Source: Armigeres subalbatus (Eukaryota; Arthropoda; Insecta; Diptera; Culicidae). Taken from it: DNA of 64,000 nucleotides. The stretch spans positions 321,101,259 through 321,165,258 of the forward strand of contig NC_085140.1 in NCBI RefSeq assembly GCF_024139115.2, in the 5' to 3' direction. The position numbers and the translations under genes are program-made. Of the stretch, positions 1-10,260 are shown piece by piece (positions within the stretch are counted from its first letter, which is position 1; every line of letters starts with the position of its first letter). The notes under the pieces are model-generated. The model was not told the origin of the DNA. It was given only the letters and a program-made list of their open reading frames with translations, and did no database searches.

Positions 1-990
1 ATTTAAGGACCGTTTGAAGCTCTTCATAATCTTCAAATATATCAAACGTTTCTGATGCCACAAGAAATTATTCAAACTTTATGTGCCTGTTTGTGTGACA
101 CATTGACAAATAGGAGCCCCCCGAAAACTTATGTATACCAACATTTTACAAAATTGGGATAAATAGATGTTACATGATATCATGTACCGTGCTAATTCAA
201 ACTTCGGACGCTTAAGCACTTTTTGCTATGAACTCAGTCTGTTAAAACACATTTTAAGTCTCACCGTTCTAATTACCATTACAATCATAAAGTATATCAC
301 TTATATTTGTAATGCAGGATTAACATGTACGAATTATTGTGTAGAATCCTTGCGATTAATAAAACTGTCCGGCTTCTGTTATACTCAAACTCCGGACAGC
401 AGCAACATTGGATTCATATTTCGGACACAACGTTTCAAACTTCGGACAACAAATTACACAATATTGAGAAGAAATATTGCAAATAATTATCACTAGCTCC
501 GACTTACATTCAATTATTTCATCACATTGAATTAACATGGATTACTAGATTGAAACTATCCTAAATAAAGCTAAAACTATGAGCTGAATTGAAACAACTG
601 GATGAAACATTTCAATGACATATTTTTGAAAACCTCCCATACAAATTGGAGTGTCCGAAGTTAAAGTATGTCCGAATTTTGATTATCCACGGTATCCGTT
701 TTTTTGGAGCCAATTCCCTTTAATTGCATACGCAAGTCTAACTCGCCGTACGAGAGAGGAAAACCAAATTATATGTTGAGCTTCGTAAAGACTAAAATCT
801 TTGATTTATAAAGTTCTCCCATTCAACTGGATCTAAATTGAATCAAACATAGAGTCTTTAGCCTTTTTGAGGGAGTTATTGACTAGATTTCCGACTATGG
901 ACGAGAGTGTTAGCTATTGAAGAGTTACATAAAGCTTTTTTGAATTCAAATGTAAGACAGGATAAAGCTAACACTAACTAGTTTACATTT
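1..990. other. AT-rich intergenic DNA, no gene seen
   Basis: The stretch is AT-rich with only short open frames that have no recognisable domain, signal peptide or promoter. I see no RNA gene, repeat array or TIR pair inside it. Two places around 400-445 and 640-680 share short words such as 'tccgaa' and 'cggac', but I could not turn them into a defined repeat. Confidence 0.5.
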
Positions 991-991
991 A

Positions 992-1209
992 GGGGAACTG
1001 TACCGGTTTTGGCCATGTTCCTAATTTGGCCAATTTTGCGAATAACTCAAAAAATAAAGCAATTCGGAAGGGTTTTATTAGTTTCAACAAGAGATATATC
1101 CCTCACGATTCAACGCTGCTTTTAACTGATCGATTATTTTGGAAAAGTGTGTATTTTTCAGGGTTGGCCAAAATAGGCACTAAGTTGGGCAAAACCGGTG
1201 CACTTCCCC
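992..1209. mobile_element. Short MITE with TA target duplication
   Basis: The left end reads ggggaactgtaccggtttt and the reverse complement of the right end reads ggggaagtgcaccggtttt, so about 19 bp of imperfect TIR bound a 218-bp element. The dinucleotide TA lies directly outside both ends, as expected for Tc1/mariner-type TIR elements. There is no coding capacity; the internal open frame from 1026 is just the MITE interior. The superfamily is inferred from the TA duplication alone. Confidence 0.6.
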
Positions 1210-1486
1210 TATGGAATAATTTCCAGTATTGAATAATAAAATATCGGAAATATCCGAGTTCTAACTGCGTTTGAAGCCAAAATTCATTAGATAAAGCTGT
1301 TGGGCAGCATATAGAGGATAAATCTAAACATTTCTTGTATATACACAGTTCTCTATTTATGGGCGGTGTGTATTTATGATATATCAGGTAAGCTGAAGGC
1401 ATAATAGCATGATTTTCCTCATTTTCTGGAAGATTGGTGACATCGCTCTGTTTCATTCCATTCTAGTGGAATGTAAGCAGATGGTA

Positions 1487-3422
1487 CCGTCAACTGGGGG
1501 GAAGATGATCATTGAGGTGAAGATGATCATTTGATGTGTCAGTCAAAAGTGCCAAATTTTTTTATGAAACGGTAGACAACAATATTCTCCGTTCAAGTAA
1601 TGTTACCGCTAGGTAGAAATCCGAGTTTGTTATGGAGATCCTGAAATATTTTCCGCGCCAAATCCGCGCCGACTAAAATCAAATCCGCGCCATTTCCGCG
1701 CGACATGAAATCCATTCCGCGCGAAATCCGAGCGACTTAGATATAAATTCTAACCCAATACACGGGAAATGTCAATTTTTTTAGTGAAAGTCATCTCCTC
1801 AAGTTCGTTTTTTATAATATTCTTATTCTTTAATGGCAATACATTCCAACTGGAACTTAGTCTGGTTTTCAACTTACGAACAACCGTTATTGTCAGTTGT
1901 TTTTTTGTTGATCAAACTTTATTGGCAATTAAAAGTGAGGTTAGGTTTCGAAAAATTTTAAAACTGGAATCAAATTTTACGCTCTCTCATCACTTCAATC
2001 GTAAAAATCAAAGCAAGGTTTGCATTATCAAACATTTTCTTCCATTTTAAACACAAGAGACAGTGCACAGAACGTGTCAATCATCAATTTATCGAATGAT
2101 GATCCTTCGTTTTTAACCTCACTTTTATCTGCCAATAAAGTTTGGCACAAGATACATTGATATACAAATAATGTTCAGGTCAGATTTGATCAAAATTGGT
2201 CATAGATAAACTTGTTATTATGCAACTTTGTTGTAATTAATGATCACAAGACAAACTTGCGTAAAGATTAAGGAATTATACATTACAGCTCCGGTTTTAA
2301 ACAAAACTTCTGTAAAAACAATTATTTGAATTCATGGTTGCTTATGCTCCGTTGATTTGCCAGTCAGAATCCTGATTTGTAGCGCAAGTTTCTCGGAAAT
2401 TGCAGAGGAATATTTTCAGAAATTTCAGCATAAATTTGGACTAATTTTTGCTAAAGTTTACGCAAATTATTCTGCCAATAATTTGAGTAAACTTTAGCAA
2501 AAATTAGTCCGTTATAAGTATGTTACTTCTCCTTCAATTCTTGTAGCAAGTTTCTCTAAGAGTTCATGCATAAATTCCGACAACATTTTTAGTGCTAATT
2601 GATTTACCGTTTTTTCGACCGTTCTTTTTTTTTATTTTGACCGTACTGGAATTTTAGCCATAATAATAATTTGCTGTAGAGATAATGCAAAATAACGGGA
2701 TAAAAAGTTAGTAGCCAAATTGTCTTCTTTTTTGTTCCTGACAAAATTTTTCGAATCTTTGTCATTATTATCTCCGACAAAACCAAAGGTTTGTCGTTGG
2801 TTCTTTTGTCGCTTGTTTTGCGTGCGCATCCAATAAAAATTGATTCCCTGAGTATAATACATGTCATTCAATAAGGGCTTGGACATATCCGAAAAATAAT
2901 GTTAATAGCCTTCAAACGTAAGTTTTTTTTCTCAACAACATGTGCTAATGAAAGATCCAGAAAGACATAAAACTAATTTTTAAATAAACGTCCTTAGATC
3001 TAGCATTTTATTTATCAAATTTTCACCTAAAACTAAATCCGCGCCAAATCCGCGCGAAACCCTAAAATCGTTATGTTAATCCGCGCCAAATCCGCGAAAA
3101 CCGCGAAATCCGCGAAAATCGCGAAATCCGCGTAGTCGTAACAACCCTGTACAAATAACCTAGTGTATTTTGACTACTAGGTCATACTGATTTTAGTAGA
3201 GCTGTCTTGATCAACTTCACCCCAAACCAGATTTCTCAAAAAATGTGTGATAATTTAATTTATTTTAATAAATGCGAATGCATTTCAGAAAACTAAAGTT
3301 GTTGATTATTGCAACGTATAGCAGTACATGTTTTGAAAATATTAGTTTCGATTTAAAATGTAAACACACATTGTAATTGCATGTTTTGTCTTAAAAATGA
3401 TCATCTTCCCCCCAGTTGACGG
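1487..3422. mobile_element. 1.9-kb non-autonomous TIR element, TA-flanked (Tc1/mariner-like ends)
   Basis: Positions 1487-1513 and the reverse complement of 3396-3422 are an identical 27-bp TIR beginning CCGTCAACTGGGGGGAAGA. Both ends are directly flanked by TA (1485-1486, 3423-3424). No transposase is encoded: open frames inside (1769-2050 plus, 2604-2886 minus) show no DDE motif or other domain. The interior appears to hold a second element (about 1621-3149) with CCGCG-rich ends, so the original unit was probably a few hundred bp. The TIR and TA are seen directly; the Tc1/mariner-like assignment is inference. Confidence 0.7.
1621..3149. mobile_element. Candidate nested hAT-like element with CCGCG-rich subterminal repeats
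   Basis: Inside the TA-flanked element, the left side (1621-1740) and right side (3025-3149) both carry many degenerate copies of 'aaatccgcgc', and the outer words are similar in inverted orientation (left ccgagtttgttatgg, right end reverse complement cagggttgttacga). Flanks gtagaaat and gtacaaat match at 7 of 8 positions if the boundary is shifted by one base. Subterminal repeats and 8-bp duplications are typical of hAT elements. The boundaries are soft and no transposase was found. Confidence 0.4.
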
Positions 3423-3424
3423 TA

Positions 3425-3865
3425 CCACTATGTCCATGCAGGAAGATTAAACAACAGTTTAATAGAACTCAAGGCATGGTCTTATGGTTTGGGGGTGAGC
3501 AACGTCTCATACGATTCCAGTCGACTGGCTGAAGCACCAATATCCACCTTTCCGAATAGCTTCATAATGTCTAGAACAAAATATTTGATTAAGTAATGCC
3601 GTAATGCCTAAACAAAATAGGTAATAAATTGAGAAGCACCGATGCGTTCCAATCCTTAGCAAATTTTCTTGTTGATAGAAAATGACAAGTTTGGGATGTC
3701 ATTGGCAACGAAACACATCAATGCTTGCTAAGTGAAAATTTCAGTTCAGTGTCAAGAAGCAGTTAATGTCAAACTTTTTATGGTAACCGCCATTATGGCG
3801 AGCGTGGAAAGCTGGATATGTTTGAAATAAAACAGCAATTAAAGTTGACTTAAAGTGGAAAAAGG
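3425..3865. other. Intergenic DNA, nothing recognised
   Basis: Ordinary AT-rich sequence between two TIR elements. I found no open frame with a domain, no repeat and no regulatory signal I could defend. Confidence 0.5.
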
Positions 3866-3879
3866 CCTTTCAACGACCG

Positions 3880-4625
3880 AAATGACTAAAATAAAAACTC
3901 CCCATAAAAATAGAAATTTCCCATTAAAAATAGAAAATTGCCAATAAAGAAATCAGGGTATGAGCAATAAATAAATATAATATTTCCACTGCCTATGATC
4001 GCATATTTGTAACAATCGACAAAAGTAGGCATGGGAGAAATGGAACGATGAAGATTGTGATATGGATGAGTATGCAAATCGCAATGATTTTATAAAAATT
4101 CCCAAAAATTACACAAACATTTTAACCAATTTGAATCTTCGGTAGAAAGATTACCACTCCTTGGTATTTAAATGCAATCGAATATTTTTATACACAGCAC
4201 ATAGCGTACCGGCAATAAAGTTTTCTAGTGTTACGGTTATGCGGTCACTTTGCTTAATGTTACAAAACAACTTGGTAGTTTTTTCGAGTTTTTGGGAACA
4301 AACTTTCTTATTTCACCTGGTCAGTTGGAAGAACTAGCAATTTGGTGATGATTCATGAGCTTATCTTAAAATTGACAAAAATGCAAATGTTACAAATATG
4401 CGATCATGGGCAGTCCACAAATAAAACAAAATTTCCATAAACAATTAAGAATTTTCCACAAATCAAAAATAAATAAGCACTTTTAAAAGCAAAAATTGCA
4501 ATCATAAAAATAGAATTTTCCATAAAAAAATCAAAATGTTCCACTAAAAAAAATACAATATTTCTATAAAAAGTCAATATTAGCAATAAAAAATTACAAA
4601 ATTTTCCACAAAATACATAGGGTAG
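3880..4625. repeat. Left arm of an AT-rich long inverted repeat
   Basis: This arm is built from degenerate copies of 'ccataaaaatagaaattttcc' type words. Read in reverse complement it matches 6380-6800 in order, including shared words such as tttgcattaaaaagtgctta (with small changes) and attgctcatacc.tgatttc. The outer edge shares 'atttcggtcg' with the outer edge of the right arm. Hydrophobic Phe/Leu-rich open frames at 3886-4077 and 4404-4697 (minus) are by-products of the T-rich composition, not membrane proteins. The arm is interrupted by a TIR insertion at 3988-4414. Confidence 0.6.
3988..4414. mobile_element. 427-bp TIR element inserted in the left arm; empty site present in the right arm
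   Basis: The left end (3988-4014) begins ACTGCCTATGATCGCATAT and the reverse complement of the right end (4388-4414) begins ACTGCCCATGATCGCATAT, giving about 27 bp of TIR with one mismatch. In the homologous right arm (about 6667-6712, read in reverse complement) the sequence runs straight through 'atttccacaaat' without the element, so it is a natural empty site. Comparing filled and empty sites gives a 2-bp duplication (cc), or 3 bp if the element starts one base later. No transposase is encoded and the family is not recognised. Confidence 0.6.
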
Positions 4626-4699
4626 AATACGGCATTGGCAGGGTGCGACAGTTGTTGGCACCCTCAACAAAATTTGCGTTTTCCAGCAAACATACACTA

Positions 4700-5130
4700 T
4701 TTATGAACATAATTTTAATTCAATCATACAATTTCAAGTCTAAGCTTTCATGAATTATATCAAAAGTGATAGCAACACCGTAGTATTTAGCTCTTATGTG
4801 GCTGACAGGACCATTTTCCTTTTGCAACTTCAATACTTTCCAAGCACATAAAAAAATCATAACCATTCCCTTTCCTACATAGCGCATTTCAATCATAAAT
4901 AATTGCCTACTTTTAGGGTATTATCTATTATTCAACTGTGAAACATAGTGTAAAGAACGGGGTGGCTCCAGCAGCGGCTGGATAGGACAGTGATGCCCAT
5001 TATTCAACATATGAAGACTCACGAGGTGGAATATATTGTTAATATATTATACTACCAGAACCGATGAGCTTCGTTTCACCTAAAATTGATTAATTATATA
5101 TTTTTTACATTATTTAAAAAAACGGTTAAG
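4700..5130. other. Spacer between the inverted-repeat arms, no gene seen
   Basis: AT-rich DNA with no open frame of note. It separates the left arm of the long inverted repeat from the dispersed-repeat copy starting near 5135. Confidence 0.4.
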
Positions 5131-5134
5131 TATT

Positions 5135-6180
5135 CGAAATTTGTAAATTTGGATTCCATTTTTTAGATTAATTTTCGATTAAAGCAGAAATTTGTACTTC
5201 ATTTGTATGGGAGTCCCCCTTCCAGAAGAGGAGGGTTCTTATACCATCATAAGAATTTTCATCATTCCCAAAAACCTGTACATACAAATGTTCATGCCGT
5301 TTCCTAGTCTATAAGGAGACAGACAAGACAGACAAAAATTTATTCTTATGTGTATAGATTTGGTTTTACGTAGTTTACGTCAAGCGGTCGTGTCTTATAC
5401 ACAACAACCATGATTTTTTTTTTATGAAACAAACATATCATGTAAGGACCGCAAAGAGCAAGTTGTATATTTGAAACTGGTTGATAGACTTTTGCTTACG
5501 CGTGTAGACTCTAAGGCATTACAAAAGACAAAAGATGTAAATCTTGGCAGCGAACAAAAAGCATATAAGTTCTCTTCTCCAAAATGGCCAACATTATTCA
5601 AATAGGTTGAAAATGGTAAAAGTTATGAAAATGTCAATATCTGGATACACGGGTACTCTATCTGCCATTCACGTCTGGTTTTTGTTGGCCGCATAAGGGT
5701 TAAATTTGTTTTACAATGTGTTTAAATGCTCTTGCCTATCTGTCTACATGACATAAAATTGATGCCAAGGCTAAATTCATGTTTTGTTTTAAGCCAGTTT
5801 TGATAATTAATAAAATTTGTTCCAAAATGAGTGAAGCGAGATGAGCGTGCGGCCGATTAATATGAATGAATTTTACTACTGGAGGATATAAACAACCAGC
5901 ATCTGGCACCAATACATTACTAGTTTTCTACTTCCGTGTCTAGTTGCTGAAGGGAGCAAAATCATTGCTGATAATGGAAATGGCTATGCCAATAGAAGAA
6001 ACGTTGACCTGTTACTTTATATTAAATTTACTGAGTTTGTGGTAAAAGCTGTTATATTTAGTGAACACCAATCATCAAAGAAAGAGCATACAAATGCATA
6101 CCAGTTAAACTGTACCTGTGTTTTAGTATAATTATTCATTATTTTTATCATTCAATTTGGCGAATGTCTTAGACTGCCAA
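5135..6180. repeat. Dispersed ~1.05-kb repeat, copy 1
   Basis: This stretch is homologous, in the same orientation, to 43577-44594 and 60550-61680. Shared landmarks in order are 'tatgggagtcccccttccag', 'gacagacaaaa', 'gtagtttac', a tttttttatgaaacaaac box, 'aaggaccgcaaagagcaag', and a tail containing 'gtgcggccga.taatatgaa' and 'caatcatcaaagaaagagc'. It is more diverged than the other two copies are from each other, so it is an older duplicate. The tail could be a fossil coding fragment: in the copy at 61323 it is open for 94 codons. Family and function are not recognised. Confidence 0.6.
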
Positions 6181-6379
6181 GAATAGGTATTTTCCCCTAT
6201 ATTTTTTCCAAAAAAAAAATTAAAAATTTCCACAAAATGATCAATAAATAGCAATAAAAAATAAGAAAATTTCCATAAAGAAATATAAAAAAGCAATCAA
6301 ACTGTACTTTTTGTTTTCCATAGATGACCCCTTCTTTAAAAGCATTTTAATTTCATGTAAAATTTCATCAGCTTTATTG

Positions 6380-6800
6380 CTTTCTTGTATTTTTTTTATG
6401 GAAATTTTCTAATTTTTTCATTGCTCTTTATTGATTATTTTGTGGAAATTTTTCAATTTTTATGGAAAAAAAAATATTTATTTTGTGGAAAATTTTGTAA
6501 TTGTTTATTGCTAATATTGATTTATTTATGGAAATTTTGTATTTTTTTCGTGGAACATTTTGATTTCTTCATGCATTTTTTTTCTTTTATAATTGCAATT
6601 TTTGCATTAAAAAGTGCTTATTTATTTTTGTTTTGTGGAAAATTCCTAATTGTTTACGGAAATTTTGTTTTATTTGTGGAAATTTTATGTTTATTTATTG
6701 CTCATACCATGATTTCTTTATTGGCAATTTCCTAATTGCTTATGGAAAATTTCTAATTTTTTATGGAAATTTTATTTTGCTGCCCGACCGAAATAATGCC
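6380..6800. repeat. Right arm of the AT-rich long inverted repeat
   Basis: This arm matches the reverse complement of 3880-4625 in the same order of motifs, without the 427-bp insertion. Repeated words of the type 'tttatggaaatttt' and 'tttgtggaaaatt' recur every 25-60 bp. The 116-codon Phe-rich open frame at 6385-6735 resembles the frame at 4404-4697 only because both arms share the DNA repeat. Confidence 0.6.
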
Positions 6801-6836
6801 TAATTACTTTCTCATAAAAATATATTAAGCTCTTTT

Positions 6837-6985
6837 AGTGGAATGTATTCAACCGTCTAAGACGAGTTAAGTACTCTCCATTCAATTCCACCAATTATTT
6901 TCGATATCTTTGCAGATACGTATTTCGACCACAACTGTGTGGTCGTCATCAGTGTCTCGTACTTGACTCGACTTTGTCATGTTGA
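6837..6985. mobile_element. Half copy of a palindromic MITE family
   Basis: The word series 'gtctaagacgagtt', 'cagatacgtatttcgacc', 'gtcgtc.tcagtgtctcg' and 'tacttgactcgact' recurs at 17376-17500 and, as a head-to-head palindrome, at 13405-13645. Here only one arm of the palindrome is present. No coding capacity. Confidence 0.55.
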
Positions 6986-7128
6986 AATAAAGCATAAGTA
7001 ATCGCTGGATTCGTAATGCTGAAGTAGTGTATCGTTGACAGACATTTGATGAATAAATGCATCTTTACATCGGTTAAACTGATCTAATGCCATTAGCATT
7101 TAGTATGCTGATTTGTGATTGATTAGAT

Positions 7129-8452
7129 CAGTGGTCCCCAGCATGCTTACTATCAAGGGCCGCATTGCAATTTTGAACTGTTGAAGCGGGCCGCAGTATA
7201 TTTGCAATATTTGTTTTTCATTTCAAAGCTTAGTACAAAATGATGTTTTGTATCAAAAATAAAATTTTGACAAAATATTTTATTCCTTTAAATAATATTT
7301 TTCTAAAACATACTTGTAAAGACATTTAATACTGCAGATTTTATCGCCGTAGCTGACTATATGAATCGATACTACTGTCTCTGCTCTTTCAGACTTGACA
7401 GGAGATAATTCTTTTGCATCACAATCTTTTCGGTTCTGTTGGCAGAAAGTATTCTAAGGTGTTTTTCCAAATGATCATATGGTCGGTGTTCTGCCAATCC
7501 GCACCAAGTGCAAATGAATTGAAAATCACCCAATTTTGCGCACAAAACAACGTGTTGCGATTGTAATTGTTTACAAAACTTTGAACTATACTCGTATTAG
7601 TAATCGAAGATATTTGTATCAAAAAAGTGCAAACATAGATACGAATATTGTTTTGTGTTCTTTTTACGAGCAAAGTATCACAAAACAATCTAAAAGCCGC
7701 TTGGTGCGGTTTAGCAGAACTCCGACTATATGACCTTATGTATTTATTTTTAAGGATTGTTGTCCACTATAAGTTGTCGCGCAAATAACGACAGCATGTT
7801 TCAAAGTGTTTTTAAAGTCAGGTGAACATGTCAGCAGTGTTGCATAGAACTTGAGTAAATCTGCATTCCGAATATCAATTGAATTTTCTGAAACCTTCTC
7901 TTCATCAATATCGGAGCATGGAAAAAATCTTGATTTCGTTCAATATTTTCCGTAGCTTAAAGTATGTTAACATGATAGTCAACGTGTTTCCTGGAGTTAA
8001 TTATCCAGAAATTTTTCATTTGAATTTCGCCGAGCCCTTACTTATTATAAGAATAAAAGCATTTTTATTACGGAGCAGTGTAAAGCAGCATTATTCTTAC
8101 ATGAAGCTCAACATTAAGCTCGATTAAATACGAGAAGAAATAATTTGCTATTTTTATAGCCCGGGGCAATAATATCGATGTATGTTTGCTGTTAGCCTAC
8201 ATAATATTTTTGAAGTGATAAATTTCATTAATCATGATGATAAAACAATTCATGCTTCAACAAAAATAATGGTGCAAACTTGATAAAATCCTCGAATGCA
8301 ACAAAAAATGGGCACAATGAAAAGCTTTTCTAGTCATGTTTTATGCTTAACAGTGGGCCACATGTAGTGTATTCTCTAAAATCTTTCGCGGGCCGCAGGA
8401 AAAGTCTTGGAGGGCCGCATGTGGCCCGCGGGCCGCACTTTGGGGATCACTG
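7129..8452. mobile_element. Non-autonomous hAT element with perfect 8-bp target duplication
   Basis: The element begins CAGTGGTCCCCA and its right end, reverse complemented, begins CAGTGATCCCCAAAGTGCGG. The 8-mer GATTAGAT flanks it exactly on both sides (7121-7128 and 8453-8460). CAGTGGTCCCCA-like ends, 'gggccgc' words just inside both ends and an 8-bp duplication are the hallmarks of one hAT group. At 1324 bp it is too short for a full hAT transposase, and the internal frames (7419-7688 minus, 7536-7733 plus, 7879-8127 plus) show no BED finger or dimerisation domain. It is best read as an internally deleted derivative. Confidence 0.85.
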
Positions 8453-8460
8453 GATTAGAT

Positions 8461-9925
8461 AATTAATGCTTGGTGGTTACTTGGGTAATACGCAACATCG
8501 AGTTTGTTTATATACGTATTACGGTCCCTCTATTTGATTAACATGTTCTATTCCCACATGTTCCTTGTGCCTATTATGGACCCCCCTTATGTGCTAGTAA
8601 TGAACCCTTCAGCATATTTACATTTACAAATAAGTCAATATAACTAAATTCCTGCTTCCCTGTCCATAACGAATGTAACGAACTGCTGTCATGTTAAATG
8701 AAGCGACTTCCAACCGACGGAAGTGTGCAGAAAATAGTCGTTTTTATCGCTTAATTTGGGGTTTTGATCAGGGGGTCCATTATACGTACAGGGTCCATTA
8801 CTAGCACTCACTCTCTATCTTTACTTTAATTTCAAACAAGTTCATATCATGTTTGGTTATCAATATAACGTTTTACTGTTAATGAGCCTCGGAGACCCAA
8901 TCCAACCATCTTTATCTTTCGTATGTTCGAAATCAACAATCACTCGTCCCAAGTAGGCTGAAAATACATTCACCTGAGAGCCGTGTCGGGAGACAATGGG
9001 TCAACATTTTGTCCAATTCAATCGAGACTTTTGCTGGTTTAAATAAAATTTTGTGGACATTCATCGTCGTTTTTTGCTGTTTGGCGTCAAAACCAAAAGT
9101 AGGCTTAGCGACTGGTGGAATAATTTTGGTTGGAACTTCAATATATGAAGCTTTATAACGATAAATGTGCTCAACCGCAGCATATTAGGCCAAGTTTTGA
9201 GCCACATACCCTAACCCATACCCTAACATGAACTGCTACAAGGATAAGTAGATTGGGAATTTTACATTCAAGATAATACTCTTCTAACGTATTACATCGT
9301 TTAGCAAGAGTAAATTTATCACTGGCTGTATATAACTGAGAACAACGTGCTTAATCAAAGTTTGCCGATGAGGACTTGGCGCGGAATCCATTACCTACCA
9401 ACCAATAAGTCTAATTGACTGCTTGTTCCAAATGCGGTTTAAATCTATGGGAAATCGATTTACATCTTCCCCATCGAGAAGGCGATTAACATTCAGGTAA
9501 AACTTTTTCCACCCACAAATGCCATCTGTAACAGTGCTGCATGAATGGAATGAGAAACGACTCATCACCGGATGCGGAACTTTCTATTTAGTCGCCATCC
9601 AACGATACTACCGAAAGTTGTTTGCGCTCCAATTCCCTTGAGCCAAATATTCACACAAACACACGCCGGTCACAGTGCGAATCTAACCTCACCAATAGCA
9701 TTAGCAATTCAAATCGTTTCTCGTCCTCTGTTACTCCGCTACAGTGCTGGGGGTGAGATGTGCGCACCAGATGAATCTGTGTATTCACATGGCGAATGTT
9801 CGGTTCGCATCACCTTTACGGGGTGGCACAGTGACGAGTAAACGAGCAACGGAGATTTATTTAAAAACTTGAAGGAACATGGGGATCGGCTTCGTCGCAT
9901 AAATAAACATTTAAGGATAAAAGGA
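8461..9925. other. Intergenic DNA with a small inverted-repeat patch at 8575-8806
   Basis: 'gtgctagtaatg' at about 8592 faces 'cattactagcac' near 8806, and 'tattatggaccccc' faces 'gggggtccattata' a little inside, but in shifted order, so I cannot define a clean TIR element. The rest (8810-9925) contains no recognisable gene; the 89-codon frame at 9572-9841 has no domain. Confidence 0.35.
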
Positions 9926-10260
9926 CAAAAGAACAAAAGGACAAAAGGACAAAAGGACAAAAGAACAAAAGGACAAAAGGACAAAAGGACAAAAGGACAA
10001 AAGGACAAAAGGACAAAAGGACAAAAGGACAAAAGGACAAAAGGACAAAAGGACAAAAGGACAAAAGGACAAAAGGACAAAAGGACAAAAGGACAAAAGG
10101 ACAAAAGGACAAAAGGACAAAAGGACAAAAGGACAAAAGGACGAAAGGACAAAAGGACCAATTAACAAAAGGACAAAAAGACAAAAGGACAAAAAGGACA
10201 AAACGACAAAAAGAAAAAAGGACAAAACGACAAAACGAAAAAAGGACAAAAAGACAAAGG
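9926..10260. repeat. 8-bp minisatellite (AAAAGGAC)n
   Basis: About 330 bp of near-perfect head-to-tail 8-mers AAAAGGAC, degrading after about 10145 into 'aaaaagac' and 'aaaacgac' variants. Because 8 is not a multiple of 3, and the unit contains no stop in several frames, it opens long Lys/Gln/Thr-rich and Ser/Phe/Cys-rich frames on both strands. These are artefacts of the repeat. Confidence 0.95.

Noticed and set aside
4404..6735. Hydrophobic Phe/Leu-rich frames at 4404-4697 (-) and 6385-6735 (+) as membrane proteins
   Set aside because: They resemble each other only because they lie in the two arms of a T-rich inverted repeat.
8575..8806. A MITE defined by ggaccccc / gtgctagtaatg inverted words
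   Set aside because: The inverted words occur in different order at the two sides, and I found no clean terminal repeat or target duplication.
9739..10249. Cys/Phe/Ser-rich and Lys/Gln/Thr-rich frames in the octamer array
   Set aside because: By-products of the AAAAGGAC repeat on both strands.
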